64,000 bases of DNA from Bacteroidota bacterium (GTDB lineage: Bacteria > Bacteroidota > Bacteroidia > Chitinophagales > Chitinophagaceae), in the NCBI GenBank assembly GCA_947452555.1, contig CANGDH010000001.1, positions 310,001 to 374,000 on the forward strand, read 5' to 3'. Under the pieces are notes generated by a model. It was given only the letters and a program-made list of their open reading frames with translations. It ran no database searches and had not been told where the DNA came from. Shown one piece after another: positions 16,319 through 26,515 of this stretch. Numbering within the stretch: position 1 is the stretch's first letter; each line of letters opens with the position of its first letter. Both the position numbers and the translations under genes were made by a program.

Positions 16319-17156
16319 TAGACCAGTACGATCGGAACGACCAGAGCGATCAGATAGACCAGAAAGAAAATTTTCAGGACAAAGAAGATTCAGCCCACGT
16401 CCTAGTTTTACTACGGAGCGAAAATTTATAATTGGTCGTCAACCCCTTATTGAATCCTTAGAGTCGGGAGCTAATATTGAAAAAATATTAATTCAGAAGA
16501 ATGCTCAAGGAGAAGGCTTGAATGAGATTAAACAATTCGCTAGAGACAAAACGATACCCATTCAATTAGTACCCATTGAGAAATTAAATGGAATGACTAA
16601 GGCAAATCACCAAGGAGTGTTGGCATTTATTTCCAATGTAAAATATTTAGACTTACAACAAGTAATAGATTTTGTAGTTGCAAAAGGAGAAACACCTTTA
16701 TTTGTAATGCTAGACGGTGTAACAGACGTTAGAAATATTGGAGCAATAAGTAGAAGTATTCATTGTTGTGGTGCACAGGCTTTAATTATTCCTGATAAAG
16801 GAGTTGGTGCATTAAATGAAGAAGCGTTTAAAAGTAGTGCAGGAGCTTTAGAGCATATACATGTAGTTCGCGTTAGTAGTTTATTAAAAGCAGTGGACGA
16901 TTTGCATTTAAACGGCATACAAGTTTTTACAAGTGAAATGCGTGCAGACAAAAATGTACATGAATTAGATTTTAATATGCCAAGTTGTATAATAATGGGG
17001 GACGAAGGAAGAGGCGTACAACCTTATTTAGCGAAAGCAGCAGACTATTTTTTCAAAATCCCAATGGCCACAAATTTCGATTCCTTTAATGTGTCGGTAG
17101 CGGCGGGAATAGTATTATACGAAGCCATGAAGCAAAGAATGTTTTCTACAAAATAA
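16302..17156 (+). CDS. rlmB: 23S rRNA 2'-O-ribose methyltransferase RlmB (SpoU family)
   Basis: The 284-residue protein has the substrate-binding domain FIIGRQPLIESLESGANIEK (from about residue 40), then the SPOUT motifs LDGVTDVRNIGAISRS, IIMGDEGRGVQPYL and DSFNVSVAAGIVLYEA. It methylates a 23S rRNA guanosine using SAM. The first 40 residues form an Arg/Pro/Glu-rich tail (RSERPERSDRPERKFSGQRR) that probably contacts RNA and is not part of the catalytic fold. The start ATG lies within the 3' end of the Nudix gene. SPOUT paralogues such as TrmH are the main alternative. Confidence 0.85.
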   Translation: MQERNNRPVRSERPERSDRPERKFSGQRRFSPRPSFTTERKFIIGRQPLIESLESGANIEKILIQKNAQGEGLNEIKQFARDKTIPIQLVPIEKLNGMTKANHQGVLAFISNVKYLDLQQVIDFVVAKGETPLFVMLDGVTDVRNIGAISRSIHCCGAQALIIPDKGVGALNEEAFKSSAGALEHIHVVRVSSLLKAVDDLHLNGIQVFTSEMRADKNVHELDFNMPSCIIMGDEGRGVQPYLAKAADYFFKIPMATNFDSFNVSVAAGIVLYEAMKQRMFSTK

Positions 17157-17172
17157 GCAGCAATTAAGCATC

Positions 17173-18174
17173 ATGAAATTCAAATTAACATTAGACGCTA
17201 AAACATCTAAGTATTCAATTGAATACAAGGATAAACTAATGTTAATTGGTTCTTGCTTCACCGAAAATATCGGGGCTAAGTTTAATGCGCATTTATTTGA
17301 AGTACTTGAAAATCCACATGGGATTTTATTCAATCCAATGAGTGTAGAACAATCTTTAAATGATTGTATTCAAAACAAGCAATACACGGAGAAGGATTTA
17401 TTTAAATTAAATGATGTTTGGAATAGCTGGAATCATCATAGCCGTTTCTCCAATGTTTATCAAGTAGATGCTTTGGCTAAAATTAATACTGCAATTCATA
17501 ATGCGTATCAATTTTTAAAAACGGCGAATCATTTAGTGATAACATTAGGTTCCGCTTGGTTATACGAGTTGACAGAATTAGCGCCATTAAGTGAGGGGCA
17601 AGTAGTTGCGAATAATCATAAGGCACCTGCTACTTGGTTTAGAAAGTCTTTAATGCAGCCGGAGAATTTAAAAGAGCGACTACACAGTTTAGTAAATTCA
17701 TTACTTAAATTCAATCCACAATTACATATTGTATTTACCATTAGTCCTGTGAGACATTTAAGAGAGGGATTGGTGGAGAATAATAGGAGTAAAGCAGTTT
17801 TGATTCATGCAGTCCATGAAATTATTGCTTCGACGGAACAGGTTGAATATTTCCCTGCTTACGAATATGTGATTGACGACTTAAGAGATTATCGTTTTTA
17901 TTCCGAAGACTTAGTGCATCCTAATTACGCAGCTTCAGGATATGTTTGGGAGAAGTTAGTTGAAACCTATATGAAAGATGGGACACAAGCTATCATGAAG
18001 CAAGTAGCTGAGTTACAATTAGCTGTAAATCATAAACCATTCTTCGCAGGATCTGCTGAACATCAAAAATTTGCAAACGCATGTATTGAAAAAACGGAAC
18101 GTTTAATGCAAACCTGTCCCAATCTACCTATGCAAAAGCATTTAGAATTTTTTAGAAGCGCCATTGCTAAATAA
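17173..18174 (+). CDS. GSCFA domain protein
   Basis: The 333-residue protein carries the name-giving motif in MLIGSCFTENIGAKF (about residue 25) and the GDSL/SGNH-like blocks LVITLGSAWLYE, FTISPVRHLREGL and a C-terminal DLVHPNYAASGYVWEKL with the Asp-x-x-His pair. GSCFA proteins are predicted SGNH-fold esterases common in Bacteroidota. Their substrate is not established. It lies 16 bp after rlmB and 29 bp before the acylase gene in a rightward run, with no signal peptide visible. Confidence 0.88.
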   Translation: MKFKLTLDAKTSKYSIEYKDKLMLIGSCFTENIGAKFNAHLFEVLENPHGILFNPMSVEQSLNDCIQNKQYTEKDLFKLNDVWNSWNHHSRFSNVYQVDALAKINTAIHNAYQFLKTANHLVITLGSAWLYELTELAPLSEGQVVANNHKAPATWFRKSLMQPENLKERLHSLVNSLLKFNPQLHIVFTISPVRHLREGLVENNRSKAVLIHAVHEIIASTEQVEYFPAYEYVIDDLRDYRFYSEDLVHPNYAASGYVWEKLVETYMKDGTQAIMKQVAELQLAVNHKPFFAGSAEHQKFANACIEKTERLMQTCPNLPMQKHLEFFRSAIAK

Positions 18175-18203
18175 TAGCTAAATTAGGGGTCTAAATTATT
18201 GCT

Positions 18204-20681
18204 ATGCGATTAATGCCTTTTTTAGCGTCGGCTGTTATAACTGCTGGGCTTGTCTTTACCTTAAACATTCAACTAAAGTCAGGAAGTTCTAAAACACCTA
18301 GACTTGGTTATTTTTTATCACCTCAACATGGGTTCTGGAAAAACGCTGAAAAAATCAATACTGATTTTAATGCTTCTTTAGTAGCCAATGAATTGAAAGG
18401 GGACGTGGACGTTTATATGGATGATCGTTTGGTTCCTCACATTTACGCTGAACATGACGAGGATGCTTATTTTGTGCAAGGTTATTTACACGCTAAGTTT
18501 AGATTATGGCAAATGGATTTTCAAACTCGTGTAGCTTCTGGCCGCTTGAGTGAAATTGCAGGTGCAGACAAGTTAAGCATTGATCGTTTTTTTAGAAGAC
18601 TAGGAATGGTTTATGGCGCAGAAAAAACAGAAGCCTCTATCAACACAACTAATCCTGTAATGAAAGCAACTGTGGATGCATATACTGCAGGCGTAAATGC
18701 TTATATCAAACAATTATCTCCAGAAGATCTGCCATTTGAGTTTAAATTAATGAACTATGCGCCAGAAGAATGGACGCCGAAAAAAACATATCTGTTTTTA
18801 ATGTTCATGTCTTATGATTTAACAGGTCGTTCTGCAGCAGCTGATTTGCAATTAACTAATACTCGTGATTATCTAGGGTATGATTTATTTGATAAATTAT
18901 ATACCAATCAACAGGATTCATTGGATCCAATTATTCCTAAAGGAACTGCTTATTCAGTTCCTGCAATTACGCCGTTAAAGCCAGTAGGTTCCGATCTAGC
19001 TTACTTACATAAACAAGATCCCAATTTGGCAATAAAGACTTCAGTAAGTCCAGAAGCGCCTAACAAAAACAATGGTAGTAATAATTGGGCAGTGTCTGGT
19101 ACCAAAACAAAATCAGGCAGACCTATATTATGTAGTGATCCACATTTAGGCTTGAATTTACCTTCACTTTGGTATGAGGTTCAGATTACAACTCCTACTC
19201 ATAGTACATATGGTGCAAGTTTTCCAGGGTCTCCTGCAGTTATTATTGGATTCAATGATAGTTTAGCTTGGGGTGTTACCAATGCAGGAAGAGATGTATT
19301 AGACTATTATGAGTTAAAGTTCAAGGATAGTACTCAAAAAGAATATTGGTTTAATGGGACATGGCAAGCAACAAGTAATAGACAAGAAATTATCAAAGTT
19401 AAAGACAGTGCTGACGTTGTTGAAAATATTGCGATGACAAATTGGGGACCTGCAATGTTTGATGCCCATTATCAAAACCCACAATCGAAAGGGCGTAATT
19501 TAGCAGTAAAATGGACTGCTCATGATGCATCAACAGGGGTAGAAGCTTTTTATAAATTAAACAGAGCTAAAAATATTGATGACTATTTGGAAGCCATTGC
19601 ATTATGGAAATGCCCTGGACAGAATTTTGTAGTAGCTACCAAGTCTGGTGATATTGCTATAAAACAACAAGGAAATTTCATCGCAAGATGGGATCATCAA
19701 GGTGATTTTATTATGCCAGGATTTGATACTTCTTATGATTGGCAAGGAATTATTCCAATGAGTGAAAATCCCTTTATTAAAAATCCAGAAAGAGGTTTTG
19801 TAAGTAGCGCGAATCAAAAGCCAACAGACGCAACATACCCTTATTATTTAGGTACGGCAAGTTCCTTCCCTTTATATAGAGGTATCAGTGTTAACAAGCA
19901 ATTAAATGCCATGACTCAGATTACTGCTCAGGACATGCAAGCAATGCAAACAAGTAACTATAATGTATTTGCAGAAATGGCTAGGCCGGCACTTATGAAA
20001 TTTATAAAAGTAGATAAATTAAGTACTGATGCGAAAAGAATGGTTTCTTCAATGACCAATTGGAATTTATATAACAATGAGCATGAAACTGGAATAACTG
20101 CATTTAAGGTTATTTGGGATAGTGTGGAAGATGCTGTCTGGGGAGACGAATTGGCTGGATCAAGTATCCCATTAACTAAGCCCGAATCTTATATTTTATT
20201 AGAACAAATGAAAAGGGATTCGAATTTTTCAGTCGCAGACGATATTAGAACAAAAAATAAAATCGAGACTTTACAAGAGCAAGTAATGGTAGGAGTGGAA
20301 AATGCAACAAAGAAATTAGTGGCATTAGAGAAAGAAAATAAATTAGAATGGTCTTTATATAAAGCAACGCGTGTTTTACACTTAACTAAAATCCCTGCAT
20401 TAAGTAGAATGAATTTGCCAATAGGTGGAGGAGTGAATATTATAAATGCAACTAGTGAAAATCATGGACCAAGTTGGAGAATGATTGTGCATTTGACTGA
20501 TGAAATTGAAGCTTATGGTTTATACCCTGGTGGTCAAAATGGTAATCCTGGTAGTCCATATTATGATAGCTTTGTTGATTATTGGGCTGCTGGAAAGTAT
20601 TACCGTTTATTGTTCATGGCGAAAGAGAAGTTGAAAGCTAATGAACACACAAAATGGCATATTCAATTTAAAACAGCTTAA
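18204..20681 (+). CDS. Penicillin acylase family protein (Ntn hydrolase)
   Basis: The 825-residue protein has an N-terminal hydrophobic leader (MPFLASAVITAGLVFTLNI) and an alpha-chain-like region with YLHAKFRLWQMDFQTRVASG. The autoprocessing site is NNGSNNWAVSGTKTKSGRPI, where the Ser after NNG becomes the beta-chain N-terminal nucleophile. SDPHLGLNLPSLWYEVQI follows, as in the family. Members hydrolyse amides such as penicillin G or acyl-homoserine lactones. The substrate here cannot be read. It is expected in the periplasm. Confidence 0.92.
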   Translation: MRLMPFLASAVITAGLVFTLNIQLKSGSSKTPRLGYFLSPQHGFWKNAEKINTDFNASLVANELKGDVDVYMDDRLVPHIYAEHDEDAYFVQGYLHAKFRLWQMDFQTRVASGRLSEIAGADKLSIDRFFRRLGMVYGAEKTEASINTTNPVMKATVDAYTAGVNAYIKQLSPEDLPFEFKLMNYAPEEWTPKKTYLFLMFMSYDLTGRSAAADLQLTNTRDYLGYDLFDKLYTNQQDSLDPIIPKGTAYSVPAITPLKPVGSDLAYLHKQDPNLAIKTSVSPEAPNKNNGSNNWAVSGTKTKSGRPILCSDPHLGLNLPSLWYEVQITTPTHSTYGASFPGSPAVIIGFNDSLAWGVTNAGRDVLDYYELKFKDSTQKEYWFNGTWQATSNRQEIIKVKDSADVVENIAMTNWGPAMFDAHYQNPQSKGRNLAVKWTAHDASTGVEAFYKLNRAKNIDDYLEAIALWKCPGQNFVVATKSGDIAIKQQGNFIARWDHQGDFIMPGFDTSYDWQGIIPMSENPFIKNPERGFVSSANQKPTDATYPYYLGTASSFPLYRGISVNKQLNAMTQITAQDMQAMQTSNYNVFAEMARPALMKFIKVDKLSTDAKRMVSSMTNWNLYNNEHETGITAFKVIWDSVEDAVWGDELAGSSIPLTKPESYILLEQMKRDSNFSVADDIRTKNKIETLQEQVMVGVENATKKLVALEKENKLEWSLYKATRVLHLTKIPALSRMNLPIGGGVNIINATSENHGPSWRMIVHLTDEIEAYGLYPGGQNGNPGSPYYDSFVDYWAAGKYYRLLFMAKEKLKANEHTKWHIQFKTA

Positions 20682-20757
20682 AAATAAAACAAGCTATTAA
20701 AATTAACTAATTCATTAAAAAGGTTGATTTAATTCATCTAATCACAAATTATTATTT

Positions 20758-21129
20758 ATGAAAACATCAGTATCAAATAGCATGAAATTTCTTGTAACAG
20801 TTTTATTATCAGCACTTGCAGCATATGCAGTAGGCATTTATGGAAATCTTCCTTGGTGGAGTTTTGTATTCACTAATATTTTAATAGCAGTAGCAATTCC
20901 TCAGAAACCAATTTATGCATTTTTATCTGGTGTATTAGGAATCGGATTGTTATGGTTTAGTCTGGCTTTTATCATTGACAATCAAAATCAACATATATTA
21001 TCTACCAAAGTAGCGAATGTACTTCCATTACATGGATCTTTCGTTTCATTAATAATACTTACTACCGTGGTAGGTGCATTATTAGGAGGCTTGGCTGCAT
21101 TAACAGGTTCTTATATTAGAAAAGCTTAA
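20758..21129 (+). CDS. Small multi-pass membrane protein, unknown function
   Basis: The 123-residue protein has about four hydrophobic helices: FLVTVLLSALAAYAVGIYG, SFVFTNILIAVAIP, FLSGVLGIGLLWFSLAFII, and a glycine-rich last helix LTTVVGALLGGLAALTGSYI. I recognise no catalytic motif or named family. It lies 76 bp after the acylase gene and is followed by a hairpin, so it may end that transcript. Confidence 0.6.
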   Translation: MKTSVSNSMKFLVTVLLSALAAYAVGIYGNLPWWSFVFTNILIAVAIPQKPIYAFLSGVLGIGLLWFSLAFIIDNQNQHILSTKVANVLPLHGSFVSLIILTTVVGALLGGLAALTGSYIRKA

Positions 21130-21187
21130 TGATTGCATCACATACTCGGTATATAATTACTTCTATTAAATAGCGTTATATAATTTG

Positions 21188-21213
21188 CAATGGCTGATTT
21201 TTATCAGCCATTG
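21188..21213 (+). terminator. Hairpin after the small membrane protein gene
   Basis: CAATGGCTGAT-TTTT-ATCAGCCATTG is a perfect 11-bp stem with a four-base loop. The T tract after it is weak, so termination efficiency is uncertain. Confidence 0.55.
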
Positions 21214-21241
21214 TTGTATATGTCAATTTGTAATTTTGACT

Positions 21242-21249
21242 TACCTTTG
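21242..21249 (+). promoter_or_regulatory. -7 promoter element for trhO
   Basis: TACCTTTG matches TAnnTTTG, 44 bases before the ATG at 21294. A transcript starting just after it would exclude the TTG start used by the ORF track only narrowly. Confidence 0.45.
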
Positions 21250-21293
21250 TGTACAATTTGCTTAATCTGTAATTGAGCTTAAATTTTTTAAAT

Positions 21294-22343
21294 ATGGCAC
21301 AACTGCACAATCGTGTTTCCAACATTGAGTTGAAACAAAAAATGTATGAAGAAACATTTCCTAGAACTACAATAAGTTTTTATAAGTATTTTTCTATTCC
21401 AGAACCCACAATTTTCAGAGACGAAATGTATAAGCAATTAGTTGCTTTGCAGGTATTTGGACGTATTTATATAGCTACAGAGGGTATTAATGCTCAAATC
21501 AGTTTACCTTCTCATAATTTCGAGGCATTCAAGTTATACCTATATTCAATTCCAGCTTTAAATGGCTTAAGATTGAATATAGCGGTGAATGACAATGGGA
21601 AAAGTTTTTGGGTATTACGAATTAAAGTGCGTGAAAAAATTGTTGCGGACGGAATTGAGGATCCTGGTTTCAGTATGGAAAATAGAGGTAAGTATGTAAA
21701 TGCTGCAGAAATGAATAATCTATTACAAGACCAAGAAACTATTGTGATTGACATGCGGAATCATTATGAATATGAAGTTGGACATTTTGATAAGGCTATT
21801 GAGATTCCCTCTGATACGTTTAGAGAACAATTGCCAATGGCAGCAGAAATGATGAAGGACAAGAAGGACAAAAATATCATTATGTATTGTACAGGAGGGA
21901 TCCGTTGTGAAAAGGCAAGTGCTTATATGCTTCATCAAGGGTTTAAAAATGTCTTTCATTTAGAAGGTGGTATAATTAATTATGCCAATAAAATAAAAGA
22001 AGAAGGGCTGCAAAGTGGATTTAAAGGGAAGAATTTTGTATTTGATGAGCGCCTAGGTGAAAAGATAACAGATGATGTTATAGCTAAATGCCACCAATGT
22101 GGTAAAGCATGCGATACTCATACCAATTGTAAAAATGACGCCTGCCATTTATTGTTTATACAATGCGAGGAATGTGCCCAAGCTTTTGATGGCTGTTGCA
22201 CAACTGAATGCAAGGATGTGTATCATTTGCCATTAGAAGAACAAGAAAGTCTAAGAGCCGGCAATAAAAATGGCATTCAAGTATTTAATAAGAGTAAACA
22301 GCGTTTAAGGCCAAGGCTGGGAATAGATATTGAAGTAAAATAA
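21294..22343 (+). CDS. trhO: tRNA uridine 5-hydroxylase TrhO (rhodanese-related)
   Basis: From the ATG at 21294 the protein has about 349 residues. An acylphosphatase-like N-terminal domain ([17 protein letters not shown]) is followed by a rhodanese domain with [15 protein letters not shown] and the active-site loop [17 protein letters not shown] Cys-rich C-terminal part ([35 protein letters not shown]) is probably zinc-binding. This is the YceA/TrhO architecture, which makes 5-hydroxyuridine in tRNA with prephenate-derived chemistry. I discard the TTG start in the ORF track in favour of the ATG. Confidence 0.92.
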   Translation: MAQLHNRVSNIELKQKMYEETFPRTTISFYKYFSIPEPTIFRDEMYKQLVALQVFGRIYIATEGINAQISLPSHNFEAFKLYLYSIPALNGLRLNIAVNDNGKSFWVLRIKVREKIVADGIEDPGFSMENRGKYVNAAEMNNLLQDQETIVIDMRNHYEYEVGHFDKAIEIPSDTFREQLPMAAEMMKDKKDKNIIMYCTGGIRCEKASAYMLHQGFKNVFHLEGGIINYANKIKEEGLQSGFKGKNFVFDERLGEKITDDVIAKCHQCGKACDTHTNCKNDACHLLFIQCEECAQAFDGCCTTECKDVYHLPLEEQESLRAGNKNGIQVFNKSKQRLRPRLGIDIEVK

Positions 22344-22351
22344 CCATAAAT

Positions 22352-22382
22352 AAAAATGTCCCGAAATTTTCGGGACATTTTT
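22352..22382. terminator. Bidirectional terminator between trhO and purC
   Basis: AAAAATGTCCCGAAA and TTTCGGGACATTTTT form a perfect 15-bp inverted repeat around one base, between convergent genes. Confidence 0.88.
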
Positions 22383-22427
22383 ATTTATCAGAGAGTTCTG
22401 AGAATATTAGTAAACAATATTTAAAAT

Positions 22428-23357
22428 TTATTTACTAAGTCTTTCTAGTTCTGCACAAATTAGGTCGTAAGTCTCTTCGTCTGTTTTTGGTTCTGGTTTG
22501 AAAGGTGCACCAATTACTTGCTCATAAAGTTCTATATATCTTTTTGAGATTGTATCAATCCACTCAGGGTTCATTGTGGGAACGGTCTGTCCTTCCTTTC
22601 CCATGAAATTATTTTCAATTAGCCATTCTCTTACAAACTCTTTACTTAATTGTTTTTGTTTTTCTTTTTTAGCTTGTCTTTCTTCAAAACCTGCTGCATA
22701 GAAATATCTTGACGAGTCTGGTGTATGAATTTCGTCCATCAGATAAATAGTATCACCAATTTTCCCGAATTCATATTTTGTGTCTACTAAAATAAGCCCT
22801 TGTTTAGCAGCAATTTCTTTACCTCTTTCAAATAATGCTAATGTATACTTTTTTAATATATCCCAGTCTGCTGCATTTGCAAGACCTTGTGCAATAATAG
22901 CTGTTTCAGAAATATCCTCATCATGTCCCTCACTTGCTTTTGTAGAAGGAGTAATAATTGGAGTTGGGAAATAATCGTTCTCGTTTAAACCTTCTGCCAA
23001 GTTCACACCACATAAAGTTCTTGCTCCTGATTGATAGGTTCTCCAAGCATGACCTACTAAATTCCCTCTTACAACCATTTCTATTTTAAATGGCTCGCAT
23101 TTTTTACCAATAGCCACATTCGGGGCAGGGGTGGAAAGGAGCCAATTAGGACAAATATCGTCTGTTGCCTTAAGCATATAGGCTGCAATCTGATTTAATA
23201 CTTGTCCTTTAAAAGGAATTGGATTTGGTAAAATAACGTCAAATGCAGAAATTCTATCACTTGCTATCATTACAAGTAATTCATTATCAATGAAATAGAC
23301 GTCTCTAACTTTTCCATGGTATTCATTAATCTGGTGGGGAAAGGGCTGTAGTTTCAT
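22428..23357 (-). CDS. purC: Phosphoribosylaminoimidazole-succinocarboxamide synthase
   Basis: The 309-residue protein has [20 protein letters not shown] near the start, [39 protein letters not shown] and [20 protein letters not shown], all SAICAR synthetase signatures. It joins aspartate to CAIR in purine synthesis. The length of about 300 and the order of motifs fit the longer, yeast-like form rather than the 237-residue E. coli form. It stands alone on the minus strand. Confidence 0.95.
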   Translation of the reverse strand: MKLQPFPHQINEYHGKVRDVYFIDNELLVMIASDRISAFDVILPNPIPFKGQVLNQIAAYMLKATDDICPNWLLSTPAPNVAIGKKCEPFKIEMVVRGNLVGHAWRTYQSGARTLCGVNLAEGLNENDYFPTPIITPSTKASEGHDEDISETAIIAQGLANAADWDILKKYTLALFERGKEIAAKQGLILVDTKYEFGKIGDTIYLMDEIHTPDSSRYFYAAGFEERQAKKEKQKQLSKEFVREWLIENNFMGKEGQTVPTMNPEWIDTISKRYIELYEQVIGAPFKPEPKTDEETYDLICAELERLSK

Positions 23358-23455
23358 TCTGCTAAATTAAAAGTTTAACACTATATTATATAATTTTTTC
23401 TCAAGTGATAACAATTTGGTATTTTGCCATACAATTCAACTTAAAACAAATATTT

Positions 23456-26386
23456 ATGAGCAAATTTTTAAGACATTTTGGTGTTATTTGTATGACTTCA
23501 GCGATCGCTGTAAGCGCAAATGCCCAGAATGCTGGTACCGTAACTGGTACTGTTAAAAATTCAACTAATGCTGAAACATTAACTGCGGTTACTGTAACAT
23601 TAAAAGGCAGTAACAATGGAACTTTTACGAGTGATAAAGGTGTATTCAAATTACCTGTAGCTGTAAAGCCTCCATTTACTTTAGTTTTTTCTTCAGTAGG
23701 ATTTGAATCAAAAGAAGTAACAGTAGCATCTTTAGCAACTAAAATAGAAGTAAGCTTAAAGCCGGCCTATGTACTTGGTACTGAGGTTGTGGTAGCTGCT
23801 TCAAGAGTTTCTGAGCGTATTTTAGAATCGCCAGTAACAATTGAAAGAATCAGTTCAAACACTATTAAGTCTGCACCAGCTTCTAGCTATTACGACATCT
23901 TAGCTAATTTAAAAGGCGTAGACGTAACAGCAGCAAGTTTAACATTTAAGAGTATCACAACAAGAGGTTTTAGCGGAAGTGGAAACACACGTTTAAATCA
24001 ATTGATTGACGGTATGGATAACCAAGCACCTGGTTTGAATTTCTCAGTAGGTAGCATTGTTGGTTTGACAGAATTAGATGTTGACAATATCGAATTATTA
24101 GCTGGAGCATCTTCTGCATTATATGGTGCAGGTGGAATGAACGGTACTGTTTTAATTAACAGCAAAAGCCCTTTCAAATACCAAGGTTTAAGTTTCCAAG
24201 TTAAACAAGGTGTGAACCACGTTGATAATTATCAACGTCCTCAAGCTGCTTTCAAAGACTATACAGTTAGATGGGCTGCAAAAGTAGGCAATCGTTTTGC
24301 TTACAAAATTGCTGCTCAGTATACGGAAGCACAAGATTGGTTAGCAAATAACAAATCTGATTATTCAAGATCAACCGGTACGCAAAACGGAGAAGCTATT
24401 GGAGGATCTAGATCTTCAGATCCAAACTATGATGGTGTTAACGTTTATGGAGATGAGACAACTTCAAGTTTAGCTTCAGTAAATTCTAGTATTTTATCTA
24501 GCGTTAAAGCTGGTGTAGGTGCTGCAACTTATTCTGCTTTATATGGTGCTTCTCAAGCTTTCTTAAACGGTACTCCAGGTGCTAATTTAGCTGCTTATAA
24601 TGGTTACTTAAATAAAATTGGTGGTGCTGCATTAGTAGGTGCTGGTTATTCTCAATTCTTATATGGTGATATTCGTAAAATTTATACTGGGATCAACGTA
24701 AGTAGAACTGGTTATAACGAAAGCGATGTAATTGATCCTACTACTAAAAATATGAAAGTAACAGGTGCTTTACACTATAAAGTAACTGACGACGTGGAAG
24801 CTTCTGTAAGTGGTTATACTGGTAATGGTAACACCGTTTATACTGGTAGTGACCGTTATTCTTTGAAGAACTTAAAGATGAGTCAATTCAAATTTGAATT
24901 GAAAGGAAGAAACTGGTTTGTAAGAGCTTATACAACTTTGGAAAATTCTGGAGATTCATATAACTCAACTATTTCAACTCGTTTATTCAACGAAGCTTGG
25001 AAGGCAAGCACTGTTTGGTATCCTACTTATGTTGGAGCTTATACACAAGCTTTGGAAGCTGGTTTAAACCAACCTGCTGCTCACGCTGCTGCAAGAGCTA
25101 CAGCTGATGCTGGTCGTCCAACTGGAGTTATTGCAGAAGATGCAAGATTCAAAACTATTATAAGCACACCAATCTCTAAAGGTGGTGGTTTATTTGTAGA
25201 TAAAACTTCATTGTATGTTGCTGAAGGTCAAGTAAACTTAACTGAGCAATTAGGTTTAGATAAATACAATGCTGATTTAATTTTAGGTGGTAGCACAAAA
25301 CAATACTGGTTAGATTCAAAAGGAACATTATTTGCTGATACAGCAGGTATGATTTCTATTAAAGAGTCTGGAGCTTATACTCAATTGTCTAAGCGTTTCT
25401 TTGATGATTTTATCAAGGTTTCAGTTTCTGGTAGATATGATAAAAACCAAAACTTTGAAGGTCGTTTCACACCAAGAGTTTCTATGGTTGTTAAATTAAA
25501 TCAAGACAACAATATCCGTTTCTCTTACCAATCAGCTTACCGTTTCCCAACAACTCAAAACCAATGGATCAATTTGACAATTGGTGGTGGTACAAGATTA
25601 ATGGGAGGTTTGCCAGAATTGAGAACTTTCAACCATTTCCAAATCAATCCTGCTTATACTGTAGCTAGTGTAACTGCATTTGGCGCATCTGCTGCTGCAG
25701 GAGCTCCTAATGCTGGTTTATTAAAGCAACAAGCTTTTGGTGATTTCAAACCAGAGTCTTTAAGTACTTATGAAATTGGCTACAAAACTTTAATCGCTAA
25801 AAGATTAATGATTGACGCTTATGCTTATGCTGGAAAGTATAGCAACTTTATTAGCGGTGTAACAGTATTACAATCAAGAGATGCTGCTAAACAAAGTGTT
25901 TATGATTTATTAGATGCTAACAAGCGTATTGGTTATAGCATTTCAACTAATGCTAATGCGGACGTTTCTTCAGTAGGTTGGGGTATTTCTGCAGATTATT
26001 TATTACCTCGTAACTTTAGTGTTTCTGGTAGTGTATATTCTGACGAAATTGGAGATTTGCCAAATGGTTTCATCTCTTACTTCAACACTCCTAAATTAAG
26101 AGCTAATATCGCTTTAAACAATAGCGGTTTCTTGTTGAAAAACAGACTTGGATTTAGCGCTAACTTGCACTACCAAGACGGTTTTGTATACGAAGGAACA
26201 TTTGCTGTAGGTAAAGTGTCTGCATTTAACACTGTGGATGCGGTATTAACTTACAAAGTACCTCAGATTAAATCTATGATTAAAGCTGGTGGAACAAATA
26301 TCTTCAACCATTATTATAGCACTGCATACGGTAGTCCATTTATTGGTGGATTATACTATGTAAGCTTTGCATATAATATATTGTAA
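23456..26386 (+). CDS. TonB-dependent outer-membrane receptor
   Basis: From the ATG at 23456 the protein is about 976 residues. It has a signal peptide (ICMTSAIAVSANAQ), a carboxypeptidase-regulatory-like beta domain (GTVTGTVKNSTNAETLTAVT), a plug domain with VVAASRVSERILESPVTIER and GGMNGTVLINSK, and a C-terminal barrel ending YYVSFAYNIL. It transports an unknown ligand across the outer membrane with TonB energy. No SusD-like partner is adjacent, so it is not a standard polysaccharide-utilisation pair. The ORF-track GTG start adds 17 residues ahead of the signal peptide and is unlikely. Confidence 0.93.
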   Translation: MSKFLRHFGVICMTSAIAVSANAQNAGTVTGTVKNSTNAETLTAVTVTLKGSNNGTFTSDKGVFKLPVAVKPPFTLVFSSVGFESKEVTVASLATKIEVSLKPAYVLGTEVVVAASRVSERILESPVTIERISSNTIKSAPASSYYDILANLKGVDVTAASLTFKSITTRGFSGSGNTRLNQLIDGMDNQAPGLNFSVGSIVGLTELDVDNIELLAGASSALYGAGGMNGTVLINSKSPFKYQGLSFQVKQGVNHVDNYQRPQAAFKDYTVRWAAKVGNRFAYKIAAQYTEAQDWLANNKSDYSRSTGTQNGEAIGGSRSSDPNYDGVNVYGDETTSSLASVNSSILSSVKAGVGAATYSALYGASQAFLNGTPGANLAAYNGYLNKIGGAALVGAGYSQFLYGDIRKIYTGINVSRTGYNESDVIDPTTKNMKVTGALHYKVTDDVEASVSGYTGNGNTVYTGSDRYSLKNLKMSQFKFELKGRNWFVRAYTTLENSGDSYNSTISTRLFNEAWKASTVWYPTYVGAYTQALEAGLNQPAAHAAARATADAGRPTGVIAEDARFKTIISTPISKGGGLFVDKTSLYVAEGQVNLTEQLGLDKYNADLILGGSTKQYWLDSKGTLFADTAGMISIKESGAYTQLSKRFFDDFIKVSVSGRYDKNQNFEGRFTPRVSMVVKLNQDNNIRFSYQSAYRFPTTQNQWINLTIGGGTRLMGGLPELRTFNHFQINPAYTVASVTAFGASAAAGAPNAGLLKQQAFGDFKPESLSTYEIGYKTLIAKRLMIDAYAYAGKYSNFISGVTVLQSRDAAKQSVYDLLDANKRIGYSISTNANADVSSVGWGISADYLLPRNFSVSGSVYSDEIGDLPNGFISYFNTPKLRANIALNNSGFLLKNRLGFSANLHYQDGFVYEGTFAVGKVSAFNTVDAVLTYKVPQIKSMIKAGGTNIFNHYYSTAYGSPFIGGLYYVSFAYNIL

Positions 26387-26415
26387 TATATTTTAGGATG
26401 GGTTAGTCCTATTAG

Positions 26416-26451
26416 TCCCTTCCCGATTTTTCGGGAGGGGATTTTTTTTTT
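26416..26451 (+). terminator. Intrinsic terminator after the TonB receptor
   Basis: TCCCTTCCCGA-TTTT-TCGGGAGGGGA (one wobble pair), followed by about ten T bases. Confidence 0.88.
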
Positions 26452-26484
26452 GGGAAATATGTGGCATTTTCCTATATAAAACGC

Positions 26485-26492
26485 TATTTTTG
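26485..26492 (+). promoter_or_regulatory. -7 promoter element for pdhB
   Basis: TATTTTTG matches TAnnTTTG, 23 bases before the pdhB ATG. Confidence 0.5.
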
Positions 26493-26515
26493 CCACTCAA
26501 ATTAAATACTATTTC

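Noticed and set aside
23405-23455. GTG start of the TonB receptor ORF
   Set aside because: It would place 17 residues ahead of an otherwise normal signal peptide that begins at the ATG at 23456.
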